Source: Actinoallomurus iriomotensis (GTDB lineage: Bacteria > Actinomycetota > Actinomycetes > Streptosporangiales > Streptosporangiaceae). From it: a DNA stretch of 64,000 nucleotides. The notes under the pieces were generated by a model that had not been told where the DNA came from, searched no databases, and was given only the letters and a program-made list of their open reading frames with translations. Of this stretch, positions 45,978 to 56,937 are shown piece after piece; position 1 is the first letter of the stretch; each line of letters opens with the position of its first letter. Location: the NCBI RefSeq assembly GCF_030269445.1, contig NZ_BSTJ01000001.1, forward strand, positions 893,898 to 957,897, written 5' to 3'. The position numbers were made by a program, and so were the translations under genes.

Positions 45978-46475
45978 CTAGTCGAGCAGACCGGCCGGCG
46001 GGTCGAGGACGACGCGGCCGGCGGGGACGTCGACGGTCGGGACGATCGCGCTGACGAACGGCACCAGCGCGTCGTCGCCACTTGGGCGGCGCAGGACCAG
46101 CAGGTCCTGGCCGTGGTGTTCGACGTCCACGATCTCACCGAGCGCGGTGCCGTCCGTGGCGACGGCGGCCAGGCCGATCAGCTCGTGGTCGTGGAACTCC
46201 TCCGGGTCGCCGCTCGGCGGGATCTCGGTGGAGTCGACGAGCAGCAGCAGGCCGCGGAGCTCCTCGGCGGCCGTGCGGTCCTCGATCCCGGCGAACCGCA
46301 CCAGCAGGCGCCCCGCGTGCGTACGGACCGTCTCCACGGTCAGCGTGCCCGCGTTCTCGGTGCCGAGTGCGGCTCCGGGGGCGAACCGGGCGGCCGGGTC
46401 GTCGGTGCGCACGTCGACGCTGACCTCGCCCCGGACTCCGTGTGCGCGGCCGATGCGGCCGACGGCGAGCAGCAT
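45978..46475 (-). CDS. rimM: ribosome maturation factor RimM
   Basis: The 165-residue 16S rRNA processing factor opens LLAVGRIGRAHGVRGEVSV and has the PRC-barrel segment HDHELIGLAAVATDGTALG and PFVSAIVPTVDVPAGRVVLD. It binds S19 and assists maturation of the 30S head. It sits 11 bp before trmD. A hairpin in the gap upstream separates it from the KH gene. Confidence 0.95.
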   Translation of the reverse strand: MLLAVGRIGRAHGVRGEVSVDVRTDDPAARFAPGAALGTENAGTLTVETVRTHAGRLLVRFAGIEDRTAAEELRGLLLLVDSTEIPPSGDPEEFHDHELIGLAAVATDGTALGEIVDVEHHGQDLLVLRRPSGDDALVPFVSAIVPTVDVPAGRVVLDPPAGLLD

Positions 46476-46525
46476 CAGACCCCGCCTCGTACAGATCGGG
46501 CCGCCCCGTCGCGGAAGGAAGCCGA

Positions 46526-46557
46526 GATCCCCGGCCGCACGGTGGCAGCCGGGGATC
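46526..46557 (-). terminator. hairpin between KH gene and rimM
   Basis: Arms gatccccggc (46526-46535) and gccggggatc (46548-46557) are perfectly complementary with a 12-nt loop. It lies 82 bp after the KH stop. It may act as a partial terminator or attenuator for the rimM-trmD-rplS part. Confidence 0.6.
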
Positions 46558-46638
46558 GGACGGGCGCGGATCCTTCGCCGGGCCGAAGCGTCGGCGGCCC
46601 GGGCGCCGTGGCGCGGGCCGGGGATCCGGAGGACACCG

Positions 46639-46881
46639 TCAGCGCGCCTCGTTGAGGTCGAGCAGGTCGACGCGGACGTATCGTCCTCCGGCGATGGCGC
46701 TCATGACGGTGCGCAGGGCCTTGGCCGTACGGCCGTTGCGCCCGATGACCTTACCCAGGTCGTCGGGGTGCACGCGTACTTCGAGGACCCTGCCGTTGCG
46801 CAGCCGACGTGCCCGCACCCGAACCTCGTCCGGGTGCTCGACGATGCCGCGCACCAGGTGCTCGAGCGCCTCCTCGAGCAC
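46639..46881 (-). CDS. KH domain RNA-binding protein (KhpA type)
   Basis: The 80-residue protein is the conserved KH protein always found between rpsP and rimM. The GxxG loop is VIGRNGRTAKALRTVMSA. It is preceded by LEEALEHLVRGIVEHPDEV and ends YVRVDLLDLNEAR. KhpA proteins bind RNA, in Firmicutes together with KhpB. It is separated from rpsP by one base. Confidence 0.93.
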   Translation of the reverse strand: MLEEALEHLVRGIVEHPDEVRVRARRLRNGRVLEVRVHPDDLGKVIGRNGRTAKALRTVMSAIAGGRYVRVDLLDLNEAR

Positions 46882-46882
46882 G

Positions 46883-47353
46883 CTACGCCTCGCTCTTGGC
46901 TTCGGCGGCGTCCTCGGCCGGCTGCTCCTCCGCCTTCGCCTCGTCCTTCTTGGCCTTCTTCGGCGCGGCCTTCTTGGACTTCGGCTGAGTCGCCTTGCCC
47001 TCGGGCTCGTCCGCCGTCTCCTTGAGGGCGGCGGCGAAGACCTCGGCCTTGTCCGGCTTCGGCTCGGCGACCTTCAGCGTGCCCTCGGCACCCGGCTCGC
47101 CCTTGAACTTCTGCCAGTCGCCGGTGACCTTGAGGATCGCGAGGACGGGCTCGGTCGGCTGGGCACCGACGCCCAGCCAGTACTGCACCCGCTCGGAGTC
47201 GACCTCGATCAGCGAGGGCTCCTCCTTCGGGTGGTACTTGCCGACCTCCTCGATGGCGCGGCCATCGCGCTTGGTGCGGGAGTCGGCAACGACGATCCGG
47301 TAGTACGGTGCCCGGATCTTCCCCAGACGCTTGAGCTTGATCTTGACTGCCAC
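46883..47353 (-). CDS. rpsP: 30S ribosomal protein S16 with Lys/Ala/Glu-rich tail
   Basis: GTG 47353 with a ggaga-type RBS gives 156 residues ([19 protein letters not shown]). The core has [20 protein letters not shown] and [19 protein letters not shown]. Residues after about 110 form a charged [17 protein letters not shown] tail absent from the bacterial core but frequent in actinobacteria. It heads the operon with the KH protein gene. Confidence 0.96.
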   Translation of the reverse strand: MAVKIKLKRLGKIRAPYYRIVVADSRTKRDGRAIEEVGKYHPKEEPSLIEVDSERVQYWLGVGAQPTEPVLAILKVTGDWQKFKGEPGAEGTLKVAEPKPDKAEVFAAALKETADEPEGKATQPKSKKAAPKKAKKDEAKAEEQPAEDAAEAKSEA

Positions 47354-47650
47354 GGGTGTGGTGTTCTCCAGATTCGAATGGATGAGCGGACGGGCGCCGG
47401 GTGGGGACCTGCGCTGCCACTCGGAAGGACACGGCTCGCCCGGGTTGAGAGAGGGTCCCTGGCTGACCGCGGTTCCAGCCTGCCATTCTGCCAGACGATC
47501 GCGGCGAAGTCGCAATCGATCAGGTTCTTGTTTCCCCCGACCAACCGGCCCCGACCGACCGCCCGGTTTCTCCGGCCGCCCTCCCGAGGTCGTTTTCACC
47601 GCCGGTCGTGCGGCGAAGCAGACGATCACCGCACGATCAGCGGAATTCGG

Positions 47651-49207
47651 TTATTTCCCCTTCTTGGGGTCCTGCAGCTTGGACAAGTCCGGCATCTGGA
47701 AGCCCGGGGGCAGCTGTCCCGGCAGGCCGCCGCCCAGGCCGGGCGGCAGGCCCTTCGGCAGGGCGTCCTGGCCGGCGCCGCCCTTTCCGGTCGCCTCCTG
47801 GGCGCGCTTGCGCGGGTCACCGCTGCGCTGCCGGCCCTTCTTGTTCTTCTTGTTGTTGGCCTTGACCGCCTTGCGACGAGTGCCCGGCATACCGGGAATG
47901 CCCATGCCGCCGGCCATCTGGCGCATCATCTTCTGCGCGTCGAAGAAGCGAGTGACGAGGTTGTTGACCTCGGTCACGGAGACGCCGGAACCCTTCGCGA
48001 TGCGCGCGCGCCGCGAACCGTTGATGATCTTCGGGTTGCGCCGCTCGTCGGGCGTCATCGAGTTGATGATGCCGCCCACCCGGTCGAGATCACGGTCGTC
48101 GATCTCGTCGATCTGCTGCCGCATCTGCCCCATTCCGGGCATCATTCCGAGCAGGTTCTTGATCGGCCCGAGCTTGCGGATCATCTGCATCTGCTCGAGG
48201 AAGTCCTCCAGGCTGAAGTCCTCGCCCGAAGCGAACTTCGAGGTCATCTTCTCGGCCTGCTCGGCGTCGAACGCCTTTTCGGCCTGCTCGATCAGGGTGA
48301 GGATGTCACCCATGTCGAGGATCCGCCCCGCCATCCGGTCGGGGTGGAAGACGTCGAAGTCCTCCAGCTTTTCACCGGTGGAGGCGAACATGATCGGCCG
48401 GCCGGTGATGTGGCGCACCGACAGCGCGGCGCCACCGCGCGCGTCGCCGTCGAGCTTGGTGAGCACGACGCCGTCGAAGCCGACGCCGTCGACGAACGCC
48501 TGCGCCGTCGTGACCGCGTCCTGACCGATCATCGCGTCGACGACGAAGAGGATCTCGTCCGGCTTCACCGCGTCGCGGATGTCGGCGGCCTGGCGCATCA
48601 TCTCCTGGTCGATGCCCAGCCGGCCGGCGGTGTCGATGATGACCACGTCGTGCTGCGCGTGCCGTGCGTGCTCGATCGAGCGCCGGGCCACCTCGACCGG
48701 GTCGCCGACGCCGTTGCCCGGCTCGGGGGCGTACACCGGCGTGCCGGCGCGCTCACCGAGCACCTGCAGCTGCTGGACGGCGTTGGGCCGCTGCAGGTCG
48801 GCGGCGACGAGCAGTGGCGCGTGGCCCTCGTTCTTCAGCCAGCGCGACAGCTTGCCCGCCAGCGTCGTCTTACCCGAACCCTGCAGACCCGCCAGCATGA
48901 TCACGGTCGGCGCCGTCTTGGCGAACCGCACCCGCCGCGTCTCGCCGCCGAGGATGTTGATCAGCTCGTCGTTGACGATCTTGACGACCTGCTGGGCGGG
49001 GTTCAGCGCCTGGGACACCTCCGCACCGGCGGCCCGCTCTTTGATCTGCGCGATGAAGTCCTTGACGACGGGCAGCGCCACATCGGCCTCGAGCAGGGCG
49101 ATGCGGATCTCGCGCGCCGTGGCGTTGATGTCCGACTCGGACAGCTTGCCCTTGCTGCGCAGTGAGGAGAAGACCGTAGTCAGCCGGTCGGAAAGCGTCT
49201 CGAACAC
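47651..49207 (-). CDS. ffh: signal recognition particle protein Ffh
   Basis: The 518-residue SRP54 GTPase (GTG start at 49207, MFETLSDRLTTVFSSLRSK) has an N domain, a G domain with LAGLQGSGKTTLAGKLSRW, IIDTAGRLGIDQEMM and LTKLDGDARGGAALS, and a methionine-rich M domain (FLEQMQMIRKLGPIKNLLG, SGVSVTEVNNLVTRFFDAQ). A glycine/proline-rich tail ends the protein. It binds 4.5S RNA and signal sequences and pairs with FtsY, also in this window. A 297-bp gap to rpsP contains no gene. Confidence 0.97.
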   Translation of the reverse strand: MFETLSDRLTTVFSSLRSKGKLSESDINATAREIRIALLEADVALPVVKDFIAQIKERAAGAEVSQALNPAQQVVKIVNDELINILGGETRRVRFAKTAPTVIMLAGLQGSGKTTLAGKLSRWLKNEGHAPLLVAADLQRPNAVQQLQVLGERAGTPVYAPEPGNGVGDPVEVARRSIEHARHAQHDVVIIDTAGRLGIDQEMMRQAADIRDAVKPDEILFVVDAMIGQDAVTTAQAFVDGVGFDGVVLTKLDGDARGGAALSVRHITGRPIMFASTGEKLEDFDVFHPDRMAGRILDMGDILTLIEQAEKAFDAEQAEKMTSKFASGEDFSLEDFLEQMQMIRKLGPIKNLLGMMPGMGQMRQQIDEIDDRDLDRVGGIINSMTPDERRNPKIINGSRRARIAKGSGVSVTEVNNLVTRFFDAQKMMRQMAGGMGIPGMPGTRRKAVKANNKKNKKGRQRSGDPRKRAQEATGKGGAGQDALPKGLPPGLGGGLPGQLPPGFQMPDLSKLQDPKKGK

Positions 49208-49313
49208 GTCTTTGGCCAGTCCTAGGAAGCTTCGGGGATCGACCTACCACACTATCCGTTCGACCGGCCTTGGGCATGACGCTCGGCGCGCGACCCTCGT
49301 CACCGGCCGCTTC

Positions 49314-49463
49314 TCAGCGAAGTCCCTGGTAACGCAGCAGCCACGGCCGCACCGCGCCGCAGGCACAGCGGGTGTACAGGAGCACGCCCTCCGACGTGAG
49401 GTGACGCGAGACGACGGTGTACGGGGGTTCCTGCGGGCTGCCGCATCGGTGACACCGGTTCAT
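49314..49463 (-). CDS. 49-residue zinc-ribbon-like small protein
   Basis: From ATG 49463 a 49-residue protein reads MNRCHRCGSPQEPPYTVV and later LLYTRCACGAVRPWLLRYQ. It has Cys4-x2-Cys7 and Cys33-x-Cys35, a plausible treble-clef/zinc-ribbon pair with basic surface residues. It is divergent from the LysR gene (74 bp between starts) and lies in the spacer upstream of ffh on the same strand. I recall similar short hypothetical proteins in actinomycetes; the function is unknown. Confidence 0.65.
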   Translation of the reverse strand: MNRCHRCGSPQEPPYTVVSRHLTSEGVLLYTRCACGAVRPWLLRYQGLR

Positions 49464-49537
49464 GCCCGCCAGTGTCGGCCGCGCCTACAGTTGAGGTCCA
49501 GCTCATCTTTTCTCCCATGACCGTGTGAGGAAATCGC

Positions 49538-50479
49538 ATGATCGAGTCGGTCGACCTGCGGCGCCTCCAGGTGCTGCGCCTCGTGCACCGCCACGGCACG
49601 GTCACCGCGGCCGCCGACGTGCTCCACCTCACCCCGTCCGCCGTCTCCCACCAGCTGCGCCAGCTCGCCCGCGAGACCGGCGTCGCGCTGCTGGAGCCCG
49701 ACGGCCGGCGCGTGCGCCTCACACCCGCCGGCCGCGCGCTGGTGGCCCACGCCGACGCGCTGCACGCAGGCTGGGAGCGGGCGCGGGCCGAGCTGGCCGC
49801 GTACGCCGACGGCAGCTCCGCGTCCCTGCGCATGTGCGGATTCCCCTCCGCGGTCGCGGGGCTGCTGGCACCGGCGGCGGCCCGGCTGCGCGCCGCGGAC
49901 CCCGGGCTGGCCGTCCACGTGGCGGAGGAGGAGCCGGCCGACGCGCTGGACCGGCTGCTGGCCGGGGAGACCGACATCGCCGTGGCCGTCCTGGGCGGGG
50001 CGACGCTGCCGCTGGACGACGCGAAGTTCGGCCGCCGCCCGGTGCTGGCCGAGCCGTTCGACCTGATCGTGCCCGCCGGCCACCCGCTGGCGGGGCGGGT
50101 GGAGACCGCCCTGGCGGACGCCGCGGACGAGCCCTGGGTACTGGCCGCCGCCGGCAGCTGCGACCTGTACGAAGTCGCCGTCACGGCCTGTTCGGCCGCG
50201 GGCTTCACGCCCCGGGTCGCGCACCACGCGCGCGACTACACCGCGGTCTCCGCCCTGGTCGCCTGCGGGCTCGGCGTCGCCCTGATCCCCCGTACGGCCA
50301 CGGTGCCCACCCGGCACGCGGTCGCCCGGCTCCCGCTGCGCGACGCGCCCACCCGCCGCGTCCTGGCGTGCGTCCGGCTCGGCAGCGACCGCCGGCCCGC
50401 GATCGCGCGGGGCCTGGCCGCGCTGGAGGAGGCCGGCCGGGATCTCGTGTCACTGCCGGAAGGGCCGGATCGGCGGTGA
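49538..50479 (+). CDS. LysR family transcriptional regulator
   Basis: The 313-residue protein has a N-terminal winged HTH (LRRLQVLRLVHRHGTVTAA, then LTPSAVSHQLRQLARETGV) and a periplasmic-binding-like effector domain (GFPSAVAGLLAPAAARL onward, HHARDYTAVSALVACGLGV). The target is unknown; the only divergent neighbour is the small zinc-ribbon gene. It is followed by a repeat array rather than a partner gene. Confidence 0.9.
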   Translation: MIESVDLRRLQVLRLVHRHGTVTAAADVLHLTPSAVSHQLRQLARETGVALLEPDGRRVRLTPAGRALVAHADALHAGWERARAELAAYADGSSASLRMCGFPSAVAGLLAPAAARLRAADPGLAVHVAEEEPADALDRLLAGETDIAVAVLGGATLPLDDAKFGRRPVLAEPFDLIVPAGHPLAGRVETALADAADEPWVLAAAGSCDLYEVAVTACSAAGFTPRVAHHARDYTAVSALVACGLGVALIPRTATVPTRHAVARLPLRDAPTRRVLACVRLGSDRRPAIARGLAALEEAGRDLVSLPEGPDRR

Positions 50480-51125
50480 GCCGGCCAGCGGTGACGTACG
50501 CCGACGGCGACTCGCGGACCAGGCCTGCCCCGCGGTCCTCCACCTCGGTCCCGGCGCCACGACCCGCCCGACACAGGAACGGCCGACACGACGACGCCGA
50601 CACGCCGGGTGCGGGCGGCGCCGACCCAACGGTCCTCCACCTCGACCCACAGCGCCACAACCCGCCCGACACAGGAACGGCCGACACGACGACGCCGGCG
50701 CACCGGATGCGGGCGGCGCCGACCCAACGGTCCTCCACCTCGACCCACAGCGCCACAACCCGCCCGACACAGGAGCGCCGGGTGCGGGTGGCGTTCGACG
50801 TGGCCACGCCGCTCCGGCTCGTCCACCGGCCGCACGGCGGCCTGCTCGGTGACGCCCAGCGCTCCCCCGGCTCGACCGCTGTCGCACCGCCGCATACGGA
50901 CGGGCGAGCCGGCCGTCCGGTCCGCGAGGAGGTCTTCGTCGTACGGTCCGGACGCGGCCGTCGGGCACGATCGGCGGAGACCCGTGCGAGGCGGGCCCCG
51001 GCGGCACGGTGGTCGTGCCGCCGGGGTCCCGCTCGCGCTGGGCGACGACGGGTCTCAGCACGCCCGGCCGGTGGTGTGCACCTCGGTGAACGGGCGGACC
51101 GTCGTGCCGGTCTGGTCGGAACGGC
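50480..51125. other. 646-bp intergenic region, convergent
   Basis: This gap lies between the stops of the LysR gene and the secreted-protein gene. Its first half is the 97-98-bp repeat array; the rest (50806-51125) shows open but unconvincing frames and no recognised feature. Confidence 0.55.
50533..50805. repeat. 97-98-bp tandem repeat, about 2.8 copies
   Basis: Copies start at 50533, 50630 and 50728 (cggtcctccacctcg). The second and third are nearly identical over cgacccacagcgccacaacc and cgcccgacacaggaa; the first differs at several positions. The third copy diverges after about 50775. No coding function is evident. Confidence 0.9.
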
Positions 51126-52514
51126 TCAGCCGGTGTAGAGGACCGCGGTCGGCGCGGCCTTGGTCAGCGTGGCCGGGGTCGCGCCGGACAGGAACGACTG
51201 CTGCGGCTCGTCGTCGCGGCCGAGGAAGAACGCCCGGTTGACCGCCTGGACCTCGATCGTCGAGCCCGGGTCGGCGGCGGAGGTCGGCACCCGGATCGCG
51301 GTGATCTCCGCGATGTCCGACGACGTCGTGCCCGGCGGGAGCTGCACGGTCGTGGCCGCCGGCACGTCACGCTGGATCGACCGGTCCGGGAACAGGTGGT
51401 CCGAGCGGTACAGCGTCGGGTCGCCCTTCAGCCGTACTCCGATGGACAGGCCCACCCAGTCGGTGGCTCCGTTCGGCGGGTTCGCGGTCACCTTGCGGAC
51501 GACCAGGTAGAGGTAGTCGCGCGGGTCGGCGATGGACGTCGTGGAGGAGGTCGGCGGGTCCGCCTCCACCTTGCCCTCGCGACGCGACTCCGCGTCGGAC
51601 ACCCAGTACGTCCACGGGTTGCGGTCCATGATCTGCTCACGGGCCTCAGTGGCGGCGTTCAGCGACGCGGACGTGGACAGGAAGAACCGCATCGGGTCGT
51701 CCACCGTGTCGCAGATGTTGTTGTTGAGCGTGCAGGTCTGCATCAGCGGGTGGTCGCCCTCGTACGTCCCGCCGAACGGCTGCGTCACGTGGTTCGGCGC
51801 CTGGATCACGGCGGTGCCCGGCACGCGGCGGCCCTGCGCGTCGACCTCGACCTGGTAGATCCACTCGATGTCGGTCGTACGGCCCCAGCGTGCCATGAGC
51901 TGCGGCGTCGACGTGCCGCCGTCCTCGTTGCTCCAGATGTAGGAGTACGTCAGCAGCCGGTGTCCCGGGACGGCCGCGGGCACGTCCTCGTGCCAGGCGA
52001 CGAGCGGGGTGTCGGTGTAGGAGTTCTGGAACGGCCCGCCCCAGTCGGCCCCGTTCCGGCCGTACAGGATCGGCGCGTGCGCCAGGTCGAGGTAGGCCTG
52101 CCCGCGGCTCACCACGCGGACGGCGGTGCGGGAGACCTGGACGCGCGTGCCGCGCGACCGGTCCGCGGCGAACCGGAGCGTCAGCCGGTGCCGGCCCGCC
52201 CGCACGTGCCCGAGCGCGAACTGCCGGGTGATCGGGAACGCGGCCGGCACCACGTCGTCGGTGGCGTACCGGCCGTCGACGTAGAGCGACAGCACCGCCG
52301 ACTCGTGTCCCTGGTTCGCCCAGGAGACCCCGGGCGCGGCGGCCGTCACGTCGACGAGCGCCTCGCCCGCCCGGTCGGCCCGGAACGTGAGTGTACGGTC
52401 GTGACCTCGGTCGACGGTCTTCGTCTCCGCGGCGGCGGCCGGCACGGCGGTCAGAGCGGCGGCGGACGCCGCACCTGCCAGCACGGCGGCATGGACCAGC
52501 GAAAATCTTCGCAC
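51126..52514 (-). CDS. secreted protein of unknown function
   Basis: GTG 52514, 5 nt after gggagg, gives 462 residues. A signal peptide (RRFSLVHAAVLAGAASAA to AAAAETK, cleavage near 31) precedes a beta-rich extracellular protein. An N-terminal part (about 32-140) resembles a carbohydrate-binding-like beta sandwich (FRADRAGEALVDVTA, GRHRLTLRFAADRSRG). A middle region has SYIWSNEDGGTSTPQLMARW, and a Cys pair lies in TCTLNNNICDTVDDPMRF. No catalytic motif is recognised. Only lineage-level occurrence can be guessed. Confidence 0.7.
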   Translation of the reverse strand: MRRFSLVHAAVLAGAASAAALTAVPAAAAETKTVDRGHDRTLTFRADRAGEALVDVTAAAPGVSWANQGHESAVLSLYVDGRYATDDVVPAAFPITRQFALGHVRAGRHRLTLRFAADRSRGTRVQVSRTAVRVVSRGQAYLDLAHAPILYGRNGADWGGPFQNSYTDTPLVAWHEDVPAAVPGHRLLTYSYIWSNEDGGTSTPQLMARWGRTTDIEWIYQVEVDAQGRRVPGTAVIQAPNHVTQPFGGTYEGDHPLMQTCTLNNNICDTVDDPMRFFLSTSASLNAATEAREQIMDRNPWTYWVSDAESRREGKVEADPPTSSTTSIADPRDYLYLVVRKVTANPPNGATDWVGLSIGVRLKGDPTLYRSDHLFPDRSIQRDVPAATTVQLPPGTTSSDIAEITAIRVPTSAADPGSTIEVQAVNRAFFLGRDDEPQQSFLSGATPATLTKAAPTAVLYTG

Positions 52515-52641
52515 AGGAGCCTCCCAGGTATCGCGAAACGCAAGAAGCGTCATCGCGGCCCACGGGCGCGGTCAATGATCGCGACGGAGGTTCCCGTGAT
52601 CTTCACTGGCCGGTCTGGGCCAGGACACCTGTGTCAGGGAC

Positions 52642-54945
52642 TCAGCGCACCGCGTCGAGCACGCCCGCGCGGATCGAGGCGCGCAGGCGCTCGTCGGTGA
52701 CCGGGCGTCCCTCGGCGTCGACCACGTAGAAGACGTCGACGGCCTCGGCACCGAGCGTCTCGACGCGCGCCGCGCGTACCTGCAGGCCGAAGGAGCCGAG
52801 CACGTGCCCGACGCGCCACAGCAGGCCCGGCCGGTCGTGCGCGCGCACCTCCACCACCGTCGCGGTCGCGGACGCGTCGTCGATCATGGTCACGCGAGGC
52901 GGCGGCACCGGCACGCCCTTGCGCGGGCGGTACGAGCGGGCCCGGCGTTCGAGACGTTTCTCGACGTCCAGCCGGCCGGCCAGCACGCGGCGCAGGTCGA
53001 CCTCCAGCGCGGCCGGGTCCGGCCCGGAGCCGTACTCCGGCACGGCCATGAACTCCAGCAGCGCGGTCGGCCCCTCCGCGCCCTGGCCCCAGGACACCGT
53101 GCGAGCGCCGCGTACGGCCAGGCGGTGCAGGGCGAGCACGCCGGCGGCCTGCCAGAGCAGTCCGGGCCGGTCGGGCGCGACGACGGTGATCCGCGACCCG
53201 ACGACGCGTACGGACCCGCCGCCGTGCCGGGCGAGGGCGAGCTGCTCCGGCGTCGGCTCGGGCGCCACCGGCGGCGGCGCGCCGGCCAGGACGGCGGCGA
53301 CGCGGCGGGTGAGCTCGGCGACCAGGCCGGCCTTCCACGGCCCCCAGGCGGCCGGTCCGGTGGCCTGGCCGTCGGCGACCGCCAGCGCGGCGAGCGTCTC
53401 CAGGACGACGGAGTCGCCGACCGTCTCGGCCACCGTCTCGATCGTCACCGGGTCGTCCAGGTCGCGGCGTGTCGCGGTCTCGGGCAGCAGCAGATGGTGC
53501 CGTACGACGGCCTCCAGCACCCGGACGTCACCGTCGGCGAAGCCGAGCCGCTCCCCCAGGTCGCGCGCCATCACAGCACCGGTCTTGGAGTGGTCGCCGG
53601 GCCAGCCCTTGCCGATGTCGTGCAGGAGCGCGCCGACCAGCAGCAGGTCGGGGCGGGCGACGTCACGTGTGTGGGCGGCGGCCCGCGTCGCGGTCTCCAC
53701 GAGGTGGCGGTCGACGGTGAACGTGTGCACCGGGTTGCGCTGCGGGCGGTTGCGCACGCGTTCCCAGTCGGGCAGCAGGCGTTCGATCAGGCCGACCTGG
53801 TCGAGCGCCTCCCAGACGCCGATGGCGGGCGATCCGGCGCCGAGCAGTGTCACCAGCGCGTCGCGTGCCTCCGCCGGCCACGGCACCGGCATCGGCGACG
53901 TCTCCCGTGCCAGCCGCTCGACCGTCGAGATCGCCAGCGGCAGGCCGGCCTGCGCGGCGGCCGCCGCGGCGCGCAGGACGAGCGTGGGGTCGCGCGGGTC
54001 CGCGCCGCGGGCGAGGACGACCTCGGAGTCGTGCTCGACGACCCCGTCGGCGAGGGGCCGGCGCACCGGCCGGCCGGACGGGGAGCAGAAACGGTCCACC
54101 GCCCGCCACATGTGGTCCACCGCGAACGTGACCGAACGGGCGGCCTCGACCACCGTGCGCAGGAGCACTTCGGCGTCGAGCAGGCCGAGCGCCTCGGCCA
54201 CCGCGCCCTGCTCCTGCAGGACGAGGCGGTCCGCCGCGCGGCCGGTCGTCTCGTGCAGCGCGTGCCGGACGTCCAGGAGCAGCGCGTAGGCGTCCTTGAC
54301 CCGTGCGGACGGCGCCGGGGCGATCCAGGCCGCCGCGACCGCCTGGATGGCGTGCACGTCGCGCAGTCCGCCGCGCGACTCCTTCAGGTCCGGTTCCAGG
54401 AGGAACGCCAGCTCGCCGGAGTCGCGCCAGCGGGCGCGTGTCATCTCCCGCAGCTCGGGCAGCCGGCGGCGCGCGTCGGAGCGCCAGTCGGCGAGCACCG
54501 TCTCGCGCACCTCGCGGGTGAGGTCCGGGTCGCCCGCGACGTGCCGGGCGGAGATCAGGCCGAGCACGGCCTTGAGGTCCTCGCGCGCGACGGCGCGCGC
54601 CTGGGCGGGCGTGCGCACCGAGTGGTCGAGCCGGAGCCCGGAGTCCCAGATCGGATACCAGACGCGGTCGGCCAGGGCCGCGACGTCGGGACGGTCACGG
54701 TGCAGGAGCACCAGGTCGACGTCGCCGCCCGGGGTGAGCTCCTCGCGTCCGTGGCTGCCGACCGCGACCAGCGCGACGTCCGGTTCGGCGCCGACCAGCC
54801 GGGCCAGCCGGCGGTCGAGCTCGCCGGCGCGGCGCGCGCGTTCGGCGCGCAGCCGCGCGCGGGCGCCGTCGCCGCCCTGCGCGGCCGGGCCCGGCTGAGT
54901 CGTCGCCTCAGCCGGGCCGTGCCTCCCCCCGAGCGTGTCCGTCAC
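52642..54945 (-). CDS. glnD: [protein-PII] nucleotidyltransferase
   Basis: The 767-residue signal transducer has an N-terminal nucleotidyltransferase with GSHGREELTPGGDVDLVLL (Asp75, Asp77). A PII-uridylyltransferase helical domain and an HD hydrolase domain follow (LLHDIGKGWPGDHSKTGA), then two C-terminal ACT domains (RPGLLWQAAGVLALHRL and RPGLLWRVGHVLGSFGL). By analogy with Streptomyces and Corynebacterium it modifies GlnK at Tyr51, there by adenylylation, in response to nitrogen status. It is the third gene of amtB-glnK-glnD, 2 bp after glnK. Confidence 0.95.
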   Translation of the reverse strand: MTDTLGGRHGPAEATTQPGPAAQGGDGARARLRAERARRAGELDRRLARLVGAEPDVALVAVGSHGREELTPGGDVDLVLLHRDRPDVAALADRVWYPIWDSGLRLDHSVRTPAQARAVAREDLKAVLGLISARHVAGDPDLTREVRETVLADWRSDARRRLPELREMTRARWRDSGELAFLLEPDLKESRGGLRDVHAIQAVAAAWIAPAPSARVKDAYALLLDVRHALHETTGRAADRLVLQEQGAVAEALGLLDAEVLLRTVVEAARSVTFAVDHMWRAVDRFCSPSGRPVRRPLADGVVEHDSEVVLARGADPRDPTLVLRAAAAAAQAGLPLAISTVERLARETSPMPVPWPAEARDALVTLLGAGSPAIGVWEALDQVGLIERLLPDWERVRNRPQRNPVHTFTVDRHLVETATRAAAHTRDVARPDLLLVGALLHDIGKGWPGDHSKTGAVMARDLGERLGFADGDVRVLEAVVRHHLLLPETATRRDLDDPVTIETVAETVGDSVVLETLAALAVADGQATGPAAWGPWKAGLVAELTRRVAAVLAGAPPPVAPEPTPEQLALARHGGGSVRVVGSRITVVAPDRPGLLWQAAGVLALHRLAVRGARTVSWGQGAEGPTALLEFMAVPEYGSGPDPAALEVDLRRVLAGRLDVEKRLERRARSYRPRKGVPVPPPRVTMIDDASATATVVEVRAHDRPGLLWRVGHVLGSFGLQVRAARVETLGAEAVDVFYVVDAEGRPVTDERLRASIRAGVLDAVR

Positions 54946-54947
54946 CC

Positions 54948-56683
<1,736 letters not shown>

Positions 56684-56760
56684 GCGGCGTCCCTTCGGGT
56701 GAGGTGGTCGATACTGCTCTGGAGCTTCGAGCAGAGCCGTTTCACCTACGGGGCATGAGT

Positions 56761-56817
56761 GTTTCGACGGTGTGAAACCCCGCCCGTCCATGTTTCCGAC
56801 GTGTTTCGAAGTGTTAC
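56761..56817 (-). promoter_or_regulatory. putative GlnR binding boxes upstream of amtB
   Basis: On the minus strand a TTCAC-6 nt-GAAAC pair (56776-56761) fits the actinobacterial GlnR consensus gTnAc-n6-GaAAc. A second cluster GTAAC-5 nt-GAAAC-6 nt-GAAAC spans 56817-56792. They lie 78-134 bp upstream of the amtB start, the usual place for GlnR activation under nitrogen limitation. Confidence 0.6.
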
Positions 56818-56937
56818 GCCCTGCTTCGTAGGCGTTCGCGGTCGGTAGCGCCGGCGTCGTGGGCCGCGCACACCGCCGGACGTACAGTGTGAGGACAAGT
56901 TCCCAGGTCATCCCTACCAGGACGGGGACCGGCAACG

